A DNA stretch of 64,000 nt, from NCBI GenBank assembly GCA_016648135.1, contig JADDOH010002554.1:1-64000 (forward strand), in the 5' to 3' direction. Positions 23,225 to 34,934 of the stretch are shown piece by piece. This DNA is from Agrypnia vestita. Lineage: Eukaryota > Arthropoda > Insecta > Trichoptera > Phryganeidae. The number at the start of each line of letters is the position of its first letter. Position 1 is the first letter of the stretch. The notes below the pieces were generated by a model. It was given only the letters and a program-made list of their open reading frames with translations, had not been told where the DNA came from and ran no database searches. The position numbers were made by a program, and so were the translations under genes.

Positions 23225-24480
23225 TGATTGCGTGTCACACTCTAATTATATAAAGTTGTCATTCCAGCAAGTTACGGATAGACAACCAAATTATTATATT
23301 TAGATATTTGAGGTTACATTTCTGTAAGTATGAGTTTTCATTCTTTTCATAAAATTCAATAAAGTAATAGACAATGATCAGTGTAGATTTATACAACTCA
23401 ATACTTTGAGCATCATTAATATATAATTTGTCTTTATTTTAGTTTTTAAATATTACTTCTACCGCATACATGCATGAATGTTTTTGATAATCGTTTATTA
23501 TGGTCAGTTGTTGATATTTTCTAATAATCGTTTTTCTCCAGTTTTCATAATCAGATTTTATGATTTATATCTCTTGTTATTATGTTTATTAATCATAAGG
23601 TTTTACGTTTATATGTTCCGTTTTTGATTGTTATTTAAGTAACTTATGTAGAATATTAAAAATAAATTCGCTTCAATACAAGCAAAAAAAATGTTTAATC
23701 ATTTTGCACTATCACCCTTCAGAAATTTGATAAATATATAATACTTTTTATAAAGTTAATCTGTGCTATTCTGAAAATAGCAGTATTGGGATGTCAGATC
23801 TTTATCCCAATCTTGACAGGTATGTATAACAATATATTGACACTAATTTCGATGTTTTAAGTTTGGCATGTTTGAAATAATTAATGAATTCAATCAATCA
23901 GAAAGCCCTAAAACGTAAACAAATGTTAATGTATTCACAATTAAGAATAATGATCTTTCTAATTGATTGAATTCATTAATTTCAAACCTGTCAAACATAA
24001 AACGTCAAAAAAACGGCATCACAATGTAATACAATAACTGTCAAGATACAGAAATAGCAATGTTGCTTAGTTCAGAATACGGATGATTATCATTTTATTT
24101 GACTTTTATTATTGCGAATTAATTTTAGATATTCGATATAAGTTACTTTCATGAAAGTCTTACGTTTTGAAAAGATAATTCAGAATATTTTTATTTCTAT
24201 ATTCTCTTTATACTTAACCATATTTTCATGGGTGTACGAATGTATAGAATTTAATAACAATTCTTGCGTGACCGCGCAACATGAGTTGAGCGCTGATTGC
24301 TTGTCACATTCTAAATATCTAAAGGCGTCTTTCCAGTAAGTTACGGACAGACAACGAAAATATTATTATTATTATTATTTTGTCTTTATTCTACTTTTTA
24401 AGTATAACTTCTAACGCGCATACATAAGAACACGCATATTTTTTTTAAATGGTTTTTATTTGAATTATTCAACATTGATA
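23225..24480. repeat. Diverged direct repeats with an embedded palindrome
   Basis: 23225-23480 and 24285-24440 share GATTG(C/T)(G/T)TGTCACA, TTCCAGYAAGTTACGGAYAGACAAC and TTTGTCTTTATT. Weaker copies of TATGTTCCGTT..AATCG recur at 22976-23190 and 23480-23650. Between them lies the palindrome 23764-24084 (ends TATTCTGAAAATAGC and TTCAGAATACGGAT). Confidence 0.55.
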
Positions 24481-26447
24481 TTAAACAAAATGTTATAAAG
24501 CAATAAAAAATATAGTGAAAATTCACACACTTCATACAATTTTTCAACGCTAAAGAAAAAATAATAACATAATGTTACATGTAATGGAGATCTTAAAAAA
24601 ATGTTTTTCTTAAAAATCAGAAAAATAGAATAAAAAAGCAAATTTTGAGTGAAATTTCAGAATGAAACAATATTCATTTCATTACGGTCGGCTTTGTCAC
24701 ATCTCTAATATAAGGATCGAATAATTATTGTACAGAAAAATTTCGCCAAACTTGCAAAACTTACGTTCATGTAGAAAGGGATACGTATGTAGCACTACGC
24801 AGTTAAAAGGCCAGGCGTTTAAGTTTGCACATTTCTATTTCGTTTTATAGTATTATATATTTCTCGATATCGTTTTTTGTGCTTAAATAATACATGTTTG
24901 AGCGAAACTAGCGCCATTTTTAGCGGGAAGTGATTAAACTAATGCCAATATTGAAAGTATAACAGCCTCTTAACTACAAATAAATTTCATCTTACATTAT
25001 TATATTAGCAATACATTAAACCCCCAAAAGAGTTTTTACACGCGCTTTGGGAGAATTCACATTTTTTGTGATATAACCAACATTTGCAAACCTATCAAAT
25101 GTTGAGCATAGTAACGACAGGCATAGTTATAATTAATCTATAATTACTAGCATTGTAAGCCAGTGTTTGTTTCACAATTCAAGTTAGTTTAGTTCACAAT
25201 AATAGAAATGTACCTAAATAGAAAAAAATTGAGAATAAATTTTGTGGATAAAATAATCTTTGCAAAGAGATGTTCTTTTGAAAAGTACTCTTAACTGTTG
25301 GAATATCTAAGTCTAGAAAAAGTTGTAGTTGCATTGTCAAAATTTTTATAATTATTTTCTGATTTTTATATTTTATAATTTAATATTAAATTAAATAATT
25401 ATGCTGCACTCCTCACAATTATTCAACAATTAGATCAACAACTGAAAATGCGTGTATTAAGAGATTAGATGACCTTTTTTTATATATTTTTTTTCAGTAG
25501 GTATCTACGTTATGTCTTCAAATTGATATATAATATAATGTAATATAATATAATAACAAAATAATGTATTTGCATACCTGAGTATGCTGCTATGTGACTT
25601 TTTATATTAATATAAATCGATAAACGCCTGGAACGGGTGAACATATTAAGCCATTAATAATGTATTGGTTGCCGACCCGTCGCGTCACGCGTCGTGAAAA
25701 GTTCACCGTTAATAATTAAGATCCGTCCCCCCCACTCGACTCCATTCTTACTCCCTCCAACCAATGTCATTTTTTCTGTTTCTCCAGGCTGGTTAAGAAA
25801 TTATTGCTAGGCATTTATTTCCATATCATGTACGGCAAGGCCAGTCCCACTTATTGTACAAGGAACGCTGAATAACACACGCTAATTCAAATAATTGCAG
25901 AAAAAAATATCATGAAAGCAGCCCTAGATATAACGTGAAAATTTAGTCCTCGTTTAATTTCTATGAGACGTGCTTCGTCTTATGAAGCATTATTAATTTA
26001 ACTATTTTAAATTCAACAACTTGTATTTACATCAAATCTTTTGAAAAAGGCAGCTGTATAATTTTAAGTACTAAAGATAATTATGGGAATATTTGGGATT
26101 TTTTAATGAAACTTAATTTATAAGAGGGAATAGCTATACAATTTTTTATAAATAACATAGAGACAACATTAATCATGTTAATTTATACCTATGTAACTTT
26201 ATATTTGCATATGAATTAATTATGGTATTTTAACCGGTACATTAACTGTTATTTGATATTTGATTGCGTCGATGATTGGCAACTGATTTTTTGTAATTCG
26301 ACGGGCAACCATTGGTACTAGACAACAATAATTATGTCTTAGTTACAAATCATTGATACAATCAGATAAAAATCCCAAATAACTGTTCCAAAAATAACCG
26401 GTTAAAATAATGGTTTAATCATCACCAATATGTATATGTTTTATATG

Positions 26448-26657
26448 GGGTATAAAAGCAAAGGCAAAAATATTAAAAAAAAATAAAAAAATGTTTTAAA
26501 TTTTTTTTTTTAATATTTGTCACCTTGATTTTGTGTACATATCCCTCCTAAAATCGTGTTTCCTATTAACTCTCGAATTCAATATATTATTATAAATTAC
26601 TAATCCTCGATAACTGTATTAATTTTTTTTTATATTGCTGCCTTTGCTTTTATACCC
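26448..26657. mobile_element. Palindromic MITE, GGGTATAAAAGC family, copy 2
   Basis: The ends are GGGTATAAAAGCAAAGGC and the exact complement GCCTTTGCTTTTATACCC. It is the shortest copy, with an A/T-rich centre. Confidence 0.82.
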
Positions 26658-27710
26658 TACGTACATTACATATGATTATTTTAGTACACATAGTTACAAC
26701 AAAAATAAAAAATAAAAAAATAAGTGTATTTGTAATCCATTATTAAAATCACGTTATTAACATAAACTCCAAAATATATGATAGTATTATTATTTACTAC
26801 ATTTCATAAGAAATATAATCCTGTTATGTATTATTAGAAAGCACAAATATTTCAGAAGTAAGGATCTGTTAACGAGAATGAATGAAGATTCATATTTTCT
26901 TTTCTTTTTTATTTATTTAAAAATTAGTATGTAAAGTACCTACACTCAACAATTATGAATAACAAATTATTATTATTTGGAAGGAAAACAATTTCATAAT
27001 CTCAACTGTACATATTTTTAATGCATACAATCGTTTTGCTAATTACAGTATATTTACATACGTGTTGTATATAGATTTACCACGAGCCTGGCTTGTTAAC
27101 TGTTGTTCGATGTTTTCGTAATTTAACATTTTATAAACGCCTATTACAAATATTGTTCGATGTTGAGCAAGCATAAAAATGAATGGGTAAATAGTAGCAT
27201 ACACGTATGGCTACCATTTATTCAAGCTGTGATTACAACTAACATATTTTCTCCTACCTGGAAAATTTCATTCTTGTCTTTCAGTTTATTATTCCAACTT
27301 CATGATATTCAATTTTTAAAATTTATTTTTGAAAAAACAATGCTTAACTAATAAACTTTTCTTTCTCTCTCAAAAAATAATACTTCTAAATGGTGATTGT
27401 TTGTGGCAAATACCAAATAAATGGAAAGATAAACGAACATGAAATAATTTTTGAAAAATATGAAATTAGATTGCTTTTATACATCTCTTTGGATTTTTAA
27501 AAATAGATATATTTTTATTGACCAGGGGCGCAATTCCTAAGAAGGCAGCATGTACGTACACCATAAATACATATTTTCTCATAGATTGCGTATAGTAGTA
27601 ATATATCTATTGTACCAATATATCAAGATTTGGCAACTAAGATGTAACATCAGGTAGATTATTTGTACATAACTATGGCATGTCAAAAAATACAATTAAT
27701 TCAAATTTAA

Positions 27711-28022
27711 AAATTCTATGTTGGTACAACATCGAGAAACGTTAATATTAGAATAAAAAAACTCATTGAATTTGCCGAACATCTAATTAATTTTGATCGC
27801 ACATTTGATAATAATACAGGGCCACAAATACTACACAAAAACGGAATAGGTTTGCGACTTAACAATCAGGAAGCATTAGAAATTAATGAAGCGCTAGAAA
27901 TGAATAATAAAAATAATTACAGTCAAATAATAAATAAACAAATAAATTTATCTAATAGTCCGATCTTAAAGTTGTTCCCTCCATCTTCGCTTAACTTCTT
28001 GCTGTACTCTTTCGCCATATAA
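27711..28022 (+). pseudogene. Fragment resembling a Penelope-like GIY-YIG endonuclease
   Basis: An open frame without ATG starts KFYVGTTSRNVNIRIKKLIE, continues with INFDRTFDNNTGPQILHKNG and later NKQINLSNSPILKL, and ends at TAA 28020-28022. YVGTT..RN...RI matches the GIY-YIG nuclease pattern (Y-[IV]-G-x-T-x(2)-R), and FD....ILH followed by EINEAL fits the C-terminal end of Penelope-like polyproteins, which combine RT with this nuclease. RT motifs are not visible upstream. The identification rests on pattern only. Confidence 0.5.
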
Positions 28023-28260
28023 GTTGGCATTTTTTTAATGCTAAGACGATCTCCTCGCTACCGCTACAGACGAACCAAGACACTCGTGTAACTACTCCTT
28101 GTCTCGAGGATGCATTAGGGACCAGAAGTATATTTATTAAAAATATATATAAAATAAGAAATAAATGGTAAAAAGAAATCTAGAGAAAAACAAAAACACT
28201 AAAAGAAAATATTAGTAATGATAACCAAACAAGCAATAAAATAAGCAATAAAAAAGTAAC

Positions 28261-28640
28261 CCATAAAAACCAAGTTTTTATTTTACTCCCTTTATTTGTA
28301 AATTAAGTTTACCATCATGTAATAATTGATCGACTGAAAATGAAACATGTCTAGAATCTATGTCAAAAATCTCTAAAAATATCTCTTTATTATTTGATTT
28401 CTTCCCAAAAAACCGAAGTGTGCTGTCATCTGTGAACCAATTGTCATAAATTTTCGAAATTCGTAGTGAAGTATCTATTATACCTACCCACGGAGTAATT
28501 CAAATTTTAAATATTCCGCGACGTTACGCCGGCGCCGTTGGTAGCAATCAAATTTTTGTAATGATTCCAATTTGAAAAAACCATCAAAATTTCTAAAAAT
28601 CAAAAATTACACGAGTTAATACAAAGGCAGTAATAAGCAA
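28261..28640. repeat. Dispersed repeat shared with 59220-59370
   Basis: AAACCAAGTTTTTATT.TACTCCCTTT and, further on, TGATTCCAATTTGAAAAAA..AAAATTTC.AAAAAT occur in the same order in both places. The middle sections differ. No ends or coding frames are visible. Confidence 0.5.
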
Positions 28641-28803
28641 GGAAAATAACAGTATGTAAAAGAGGATAACATTACAATGTGTATCACTTAGTTTAGTGAA
28701 CATCTGGGTCATAGATACCTTTTATTTTATTTAATTAATGTTTAATCGAGCACTGCAAAATATCCAACCGTGCGTCACGAGACTGATCCAGGTTCTCCCC
28801 CAG

Positions 28804-28987
28804 GAAGGACGCACGGCCCTGCACTACGCGGCCGTGTGCTCCGAGGCCGGCGCGGTGGCCGAGCTGCTGCTGGGCGCGGGGGCCGAGCGCGCCCCCCTGG
28901 ACCTGCGCCAGCGGAGCCCCGCCTACTACCAGGCGCGCCCCGGGGCGCTGCGCCTGCCGGAGCCCCAGCCGCCCACACCGCAGCAGT
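28804..28987 (+). CDS. Multi-ankyrin protein, coding exon 3 (residues 127-187 plus one base)
   Basis: The exon follows CTCCCCCAG and ends CAGCAGT before GTGAGT, leaving one base that joins CC of exon 4 to make TCC (Ser188). It encodes EGRTALHYAAVCSEAGAVAE, a classical ankyrin repeat (TALHYAA), then LLLGAGAERA and LRQRSPAYYQ, ending in a Pro/Gln-rich linker. This ends the first duplicated half; the second half has GRTPLHWSIL, LLQHGA and KNRPTDID in the same order. It is very GC-rich. A retroposon landed inside the donor and duplicated it; the original donor keeps the frame, whereas reading on would stop at 29008-29010. Confidence 0.9.
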
Positions 28988-28994
28988 GTGAGTA

Positions 28995-29261
28995 CTTTTT
29001 TTTCTTTTAGATGTGTTACAATTATTTTTGGCCTTGCTTGCTATGGCAAGGCTAATAATGTGCCTCGATAGGAGTTCAGGTATTCTACTCTAGCTACTCC
29101 CAGCTTTGTTGGAACGGGAGGGATTTTTACTCCTTCGCATTTGCCTATGTGGAGAGGGAACCACGGATAACCTCTCTCAGGAGGACCTGAGGGGACCTTC
29201 CTATACGTTCTTATAACGTTAGGCTTTTGTTTTATTCGTTATATATTACTTTTAATGTCCT
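28995..29261 (-). mobile_element. A-tailed retroposon inserted in the exon 3 splice donor
   Basis: A 267-bp insert lies between two exact copies of CAGCAGTGTGAGTA (28981-28994 and 29262-29275). The left end is T-rich (28995-29009), so in minus orientation the element ends in a poly(A) tail. A tail plus a 14-bp target duplication is the mark of LINE-machinery insertion. The body includes GGTTATCCGTGGTTCCC on the minus strand. I see no tRNA-like boxes, so it is a truncated LINE tail or an unknown SINE. Confidence 0.85.
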
Positions 29262-30434
29262 CAGCAGTGTGAGTATTCGCTTAACCTGCTTTATCTACCC
29301 TTTCATCTAGATCCATCGAGACCTTCAACCTATCACCCTGTAACACCAACTCCTTATTACTAACTGTCTACACGGCACAATTTGTGCTTAATATAACGGA
29401 GAATTTTCCTATTTTTTCTTATCAATAAATGGAAATGAAAATTTAAGTAAAGTTGAAAAAACGTCTGAAAGTAAAATTAAGATATCTCAAAAACTAAATG
29501 AGCGTTTTGCATGAATAATTTTGTTCCATCCGGTGGAGTCGCGTGACGTCATCTCTCGTACCCGGTGTACATCGCGGCAAGTACCCTGGCGCCCGCCTAT
29601 GCGGATGCGTGACGTCACAGGTAGTTGGAGGTCAATCATTCCGCCCTATAATACACTAATTTTAATAAGTTTTTCTCTGTTATTTATTAACAGATTTGAA
29701 CATTTTTTTACCAACTTATTGGTTTTGATACACTTTTTAAAATTTTAAATCCATTAAGTTAAATACATATTATCAATATCATGAAACTTATCCATTGGCT
29801 TTGTCTTCACCTTATTTTTACTTGCATTTTCACACATACTCGTATATTTATATCATATTTCATTCTATTTATTGTATACTTTACTATTTTTATTCCATGT
29901 ATAGATGTTATTGTCATCCTTACGTTCATGTTTATTCCATGTACATTTGTAAATAAGGTTTCACCCTCCTCATCCTTGTGCCTAGTAGACAGTGAAAAGG
30001 TTTTGTGTGCACGCCTCCCCGCGCTGCTTGCACTCATATGAGTTCAAGTAGCATGGAGAAGATGAACACTTTAGCATAAAAAATGCCGAATTTGGTGGCG
30101 AAAGTGTCGGATCGTAATATTGAAAAAATGCAAAGTTTGATGCCTCGTATCTCCGTAACTATCGATATTTCACACAAAGAGTAAAGTATATTTTATATTT
30201 AAAATTGAATGAAGCAGACTCCCGGAAGTTTTTGCAACCAGCAACGAGACAGCTTGTTTTCCTTTTTTGAGATAAGTATATATTTTGTGTGTTTTCCGAC
30301 GCGGTGTATATTTGGATTGGAAATATTGTAAACTCGTGTAAAGAAAAAATAGTTTATCAGAACATAGTACACAATTGCATTTGGGAATATTTATTTTTAT
30401 TGAGATGATTGAGACAAATGTTTGTTATATAAGA

Positions 30435-30690
30435 ATACAGGTTCTTCTAGTTTGAGTTTTCTGAGATATTCTGCCGTGTTTCTACGACCTTCCTGGCTGA
30501 CCTTCGGGTCCCATTGCAGGATGTGTTTTAATGTGTGTTGTGATTAAATATTGGCTTGCAATACCGTGTCGAAAGCAGGGAGTATCCATGTCTAGGTACC
30601 TGCTAGCCAGTACTTAAACAACGTACAACAGAATATCCCAGAAAACTCAAACCAGAAGATTCTGAACTGCCGTGAAAACCTAATAACATT
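30435..30690. mobile_element. Decayed copy of the hammerhead-core foldback family
   Basis: The left arm GAGTTTTCTGAGATATTCTGCCGTGTTTC..GACCTTC and right arm CAGAATATCCCAGAAAACTC..CAGAAGATTCTGAACTGCCGTGAAAA match the family at 51120-51311 and 33175-33350. The central core is degraded. Confidence 0.65.
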
Positions 30691-30734
30691 TTTATTTGCC
30701 TATTTCTATCCTTATTATCTCTAACTTACTAACT

Positions 30735-31035
30735 AACCATCACGCGATTTCACCGCAGAGGTAGGCAGAGAGGATAGTACGCTATATTCTTCTGTCTTGG
30801 CACATCACTTTAGCTTCGGCTACATTCATACATTTCCTCATTCAAGTTCTACGGTTGTTGAAGCTTTTAACAGGCCCGTCCTCAAACACTTGTAGTATCT
30901 GATGTAGTCTTTCGCGAACGCCCTCTATTCCCGTTGCCTTCAACACTCGCCTCATATATTTTCTTAACCATCCTTTCCTCGCTCATCATTCCACATGACC
31001 AAACCATCTCAGCACTCCTTTCTTTATTCTGTCTA
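30735..31035 (-). pseudogene. RTE-type LINE 3' end, minus strand
   Basis: The minus strand reads VDRIKKGVLRWFGHV, later RRVLKATGIEGVRERLHQIL and NNRRT.., then TCTCTGCCTACC and a TTAG/GTTA-rich tail. It is the same family as 50955-51580 and 57042-57215. Only the C-terminal tail and 3' UTR remain. A fragment of the ATCCGTATTCTG element family abuts at 31036-31075. Confidence 0.8.
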
Positions 31036-31383
31036 CAGAAATAGCAATATTGCTCATTTCCGAATACGGCCGATTGTGTACGTATATTTTGTTGTCACCG
31101 GGTTTATTGGTCTTTGAAACCGTACACCGGCACAATTGATTCCTTGCATGAAACCATGTCTGCAAATGCTAAGACGCAATGTAACCCACATTCCTTCTCC
31201 TTGTGCCTCTTGCTAGGGCGCGCGGCGGAAACAACCTTAAACAAGTGAATGCTAGCTACGTAGTAAAATGGTAATACTTTTTAGTACCTACACTGCAGGT
31301 CAGATTATTATCAGAGGTCCCGTGTGATCGTGCACCGCGCTCGTTATATTCCACATTCAAAAGTATTACATTGTTTGTTTCAC

Positions 31384-32740
31384 AAAAAGCGTGTGCAAAA
31401 TACATGTATTTTCACGGAACGTGACTGCGGGAGACAAATGAAAACACTGGATTTTAATTGGCGATTTTGTAATTAACGATTAATTAATTAATAATCAAAT
31501 GGAAAAGTCACTTAAATTTATACACTATCCCTTAAAATATAATATTTCTCAATTTATCACTCGTCTATAAACTCTATCGCTGGGTAACACGTTATTTATC
31601 ACTCCTTGGAACATTCGATTCTCGCACATAGAAGTCGCATTATTTCGCCCGATATCTATCGCCCCGAAAATCCACGACTGGCCACCCGGCCGTCGCCCGC
31701 GGCTCACTTCGCACCGATCGAAATGTCAAAACAAACTCCTCACGCGCAGCTGTCAGTCCCGCTTATATATCTAAACACTGGTTTTTCTAACCTTCTACAT
31801 TATTCTAGGATTTATGAAAGGGTTCCCGTCGCTTCTAGGGTGTTTCAGGGATCTCCCGAATGTTGTAGATAACCCTAGATTGCTATAGGCCGTTCTCAAT
31901 CCTTCTATAGTGTTGTGACATATTACAAGGAATTTGGCAGTGCGCAATTCCTTCTGCTTACCATGTCGTGACAGCCACGACCCGTGACAGTATTGTCACG
32001 GGACGTGGTGTGATGTTCTCGTCCTTAGCGTTAAGAGGAGAACTTTGTAGGTACTCGGGAATCTATTAAAACTGGCTGTTCCACTTCAAGATATTTTATT
32101 GGTTTACAGTACATAATTGCGACAATATTAGGGATTCAGAATGGAGAATAAGTTGTTACCGAAGTGGTAAGAGGGCACGCCAATCTGGCGCCTCTTAATT
32201 TATTCCCATTCGCTCTTTCATACTGTCTGTCTCACTCATTCATTCAGATAGACGTTCATCCAGATACATTGCAGGCACTAATTAAATTTAAGCACTATTC
32301 TTTAATTCACCCTATTTTGCAATTAATCACTTCTATGTGTAACACTTTACTATCGCTTGCTAGAATATTCAGTTTAATTCCCCACGCAAAACTTAGCCCG
32401 ATATCTGGTATAACACACGCGTTGGGAACACTGTTTTTGTTAAGGGTTTTATCGCTGGTTAATGTCACACTGGTAAACGTCAAAATAAACATGATCCGCC
32501 GAGGCACTGGCTCCTCCTTTTTATACAAAACACGATGGTTTTTCGAAACTCCGAGATTTATCTGTACATTTCTAATGTTTGCGAGAATGTTTACGTCACA
32601 TCCAGACTGTTTCAGACAACTCCCGAATGTTGTAGATAATTCTAGAGTATTGTAGGACGTTCCAGATGGTTCTATAGTGTTGTTGTCTTCGACATATTAC
32701 GAAGAATTCCAATCTTGCATAATTTCTCCGAATTCTGTAG
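31384..32740 (+). repeat. Two diverged LTR-like units in direct orientation
   Basis: Unit 1 (about 31560-31955) and unit 2 (about 32300-32715) share, in order, CCCGATATCT, AA(A/C)GTCAAAA.AAAC, a TATA-like element (CTTATATATC / TTTTATAC), GGTTTTTC, CTCCCGAATGTTGTAGATAA, TTCTATAGTGTTG and GACATATTAC.A.GAATT. Layout and spacing suggest retroelement LTR promoter regions. A less similar relative with GGGAGACAAATGAAA-type words is at 44217-44660. No coding region lies between. Confidence 0.5.
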
Positions 32741-33174
32741 TCACGTTACAATACCTACTTATTATTCATTATTTATTTATTTATTATTCATCTTACTAGG
32801 ACCCGTATACATAGATTTTTTTTCAGTCTGAGTAAATATTTTGTGAATTAGTTAATTTTTTAATTAAAGAAAAATAATTTAGTAATTCGCGAAATACTAG
32901 TTACTTAGTTAAATAATTTAGTTACTTTAAAACATCAATAATAAGTGTAATTGTAAGTACCTACATTTTATTTCAACATATTATTTTAAAATAAATTAGT
33001 ACTCCTTTAAGACTCTTTTAATATGTAAAATTAGAGTAGAAAGAAATGTGTATAAATTAAAGGCATTAACTAAAATGTCTTAATTAATATTATCGATTTA
33101 TTTTAATTATCGTTTAAAAATTTGCGTGCTTGACTCATAAAAATGCTAGATCCAAACCTATTCTATGTTTTAGA

Positions 33175-33350
33175 ATGAATTTTCTGGGATATTTTGCCGT
33201 CTACACTAACTTTCTAACAGACGTTTCAGATTCTACTGATGTACACGCTGATTACATCAGCCTGCGATGGGATCCAAAACGTCGTATACACACGGCAGAA
33301 TATCCTAGAAAACTCTAATCAGAAGATTCTGAACAGCCGTGAAAATGTGA
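33175..33350. mobile_element. Foldback family copy with decayed centre
   Basis: The arms TTTTCTGGGATATTTTGCCGTC and CACACGGCAGAATATCCTAGAAAAC are complementary. The centre keeps GATGGGATCCAAAACGTCG, where GAAAC has become AAAAC. The far end CAGAAGATTCTGAACAGCCGTGAAAATG is shared with 30650-30690. Confidence 0.7.
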
Positions 33351-34641
33351 AAAATCTGGAGGCTCATAATTTCTCTTTTATAATTTTATAAGTTATGTAG
33401 TATCATATCGTATCAGTGCTAATGTTAGTATAATACATTAACTCTATTTCAATAACAACAAATAAATTATATCTAAATACACGCAATTGTAAAATAAAGC
33501 TATTTTTATTTTATTTTTACAATTTGGAGATGACTTTCAAGGGAGAGGTAATTAAATGTGTGAGAACAATAAACTCCATTACCCTTATATTATTGATGGA
33601 TTTGGCGTAAACATTGTAGAAATTATCGATTATGATCATTCAATAGGGTGAGAAAAAAAATTATAAAAGTTTATTAATGATTTTATAGTTTACTACTTAA
33701 GTTTCGACTATTTTCAAATAAAGAATTTTTCAATTGATTAAATAGATTATGTTTATGCTATTCACCCAATTAATGATACATAAACACCGTTAGAATTTTT
33801 TAAATAGAGATATCTAAATTAGATATCAGGTGCAATTAGAGATTATTGCAATTTTTCATTGATTAATAAAAAAACTCTTATCTCAACAATTAAAAAATTG
33901 GTCCTGTTACAAAAATAAAAAGCAATTATAAGAACAAATAGAAAACAGAATTGTATTAATCACAAATATTTCCAACCATTTAGGAATATTTTGAAAGTTG
34001 ACGATATAACTAAGCGAATAGGTAAATACCTCCTTCAGCCTTACACTTCCTGTCAAATGGGTCATCATTGATTTCCGTGGGAATATTCAACTGTCTGTCA
34101 TCGTTTTATATCGATCACAACCCGTTCGGTTCAATCGATACAAGAAGTGAGCCACGGACTATACATGTGCTGTAATGATGAATAATTTAATCATATCAGG
34201 TGACATTGGTGGACCGGCATTATATGTGAATCTAAAAAATATAATATAACGTAGATATATTAATTTTCTGTGGTTATTATAATTTACGAGCTTTCAATCA
34301 TCCGTCAAATTTTGTGGTTTTTATTTAATCTAAGGTATTGTCGTCCTTGTCTGAATAATGAACGTGGAAATAGAACAACAAATGTCGTACTTTGTGACAT
34401 CTTTTTTGAGAAACAAATATTGTCAATTCGTATCCACAACAAAGTTGTGCGCAGAAGCGACGCGCGGGGCTAATGTCGGCCTCTGCTAGTTATCGCCAGG
34501 TGTTTGAATCTGCGGGTTGGTAATATTACGGGAAAAATATTAAAACTGATACAGAAAAGGCCTTTTCATATCGGACTAATATTCGTGTTATTAAAGAGTT
34601 AAGGTTGTTATTACGGCCGTTAGACGTATTTAACTGTACCT

Positions 34642-34864
34642 GGTTGCGGATATTTTATACGAACCGTATGTTTTTCAGAGAAACTATTCTCGAAGGTTCG
34701 TTGAATTCTTATTTAACGTCATCAGGAGGACGATCTCTATCTCCGCAGGTAAAGGTCGTCCTCCTGATGAATTGAATAAGATAATATAATTGAATAAGAA
34801 TTCAACGAAACGTCGAGAATAGTTTCTCGGAAAAACATATGGTTCGTATAAAATATCCGCAACC
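34642..34864. mobile_element. Foldback with hammerhead-like core
   Basis: Arms 34642-34714 and 34793-34864 are complementary (GGTTGCGGATATTTTATACG...). The inner arms carry GTCATCAGGAGGACGA and GGTCGTCCTCCTGATGA. On the + strand CTGATGA (34764-34770) is followed by TTGAAT, a loop, ATTCAAC and GAAAC (34807-34811), so TTGAAT/ATTCAA can form stem II. The minus-strand copy has GAACC in place of GAAAC. Confidence 0.7.
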
Positions 34865-34905
34865 AGTTACAGTTAATATTCTTACAGTTAATAGTCTTAA
34901 TTCAC

Positions 34906-34934
34906 CTGATGAAGGAAACGGACGTTTCCGAAAC
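34906..34934 (+). ncRNA. Hammerhead-like core with perfect stem II
   Basis: CTGATGA, then AGGAAACGGACGTTTCC, then GAAAC. GGAAACG pairs perfectly with CGTTTCC across a GA loop. This is the conserved hammerhead order (CUGANGA - stem II - GAAA). Stems I and III and a cleavable UH are not resolved by eye, so activity is unproven. Confidence 0.45.

Larger units (their letters stand above)
16729..28803 (+). other. Intron 2 of the ankyrin gene (12.1 kb)
   Basis: Contents in order: a MITE (16747-17055), an RT fragment (17071-18243), an inverted-repeat element (19363-19783), a small unidentified coding-like stretch on the minus strand (20444-20602), the hAT (22294-22887), diverged direct repeats (23225-24480) with an embedded palindrome, a MITE (26448-26657), a Penelope-like fragment (27711-28022) and a dispersed repeat (28261-28640). 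I see only AT-rich sequence in 18244-19362, 20603-22293, 24481-26447 and 26658-27710. Confidence 0.75.

Noticed and set aside
29262..29275. Second copy of the exon 3 donor as the true exon end
   Set aside because: Using it would include an in-frame stop at 29008-29010; the first donor joins exon 4 in frame.
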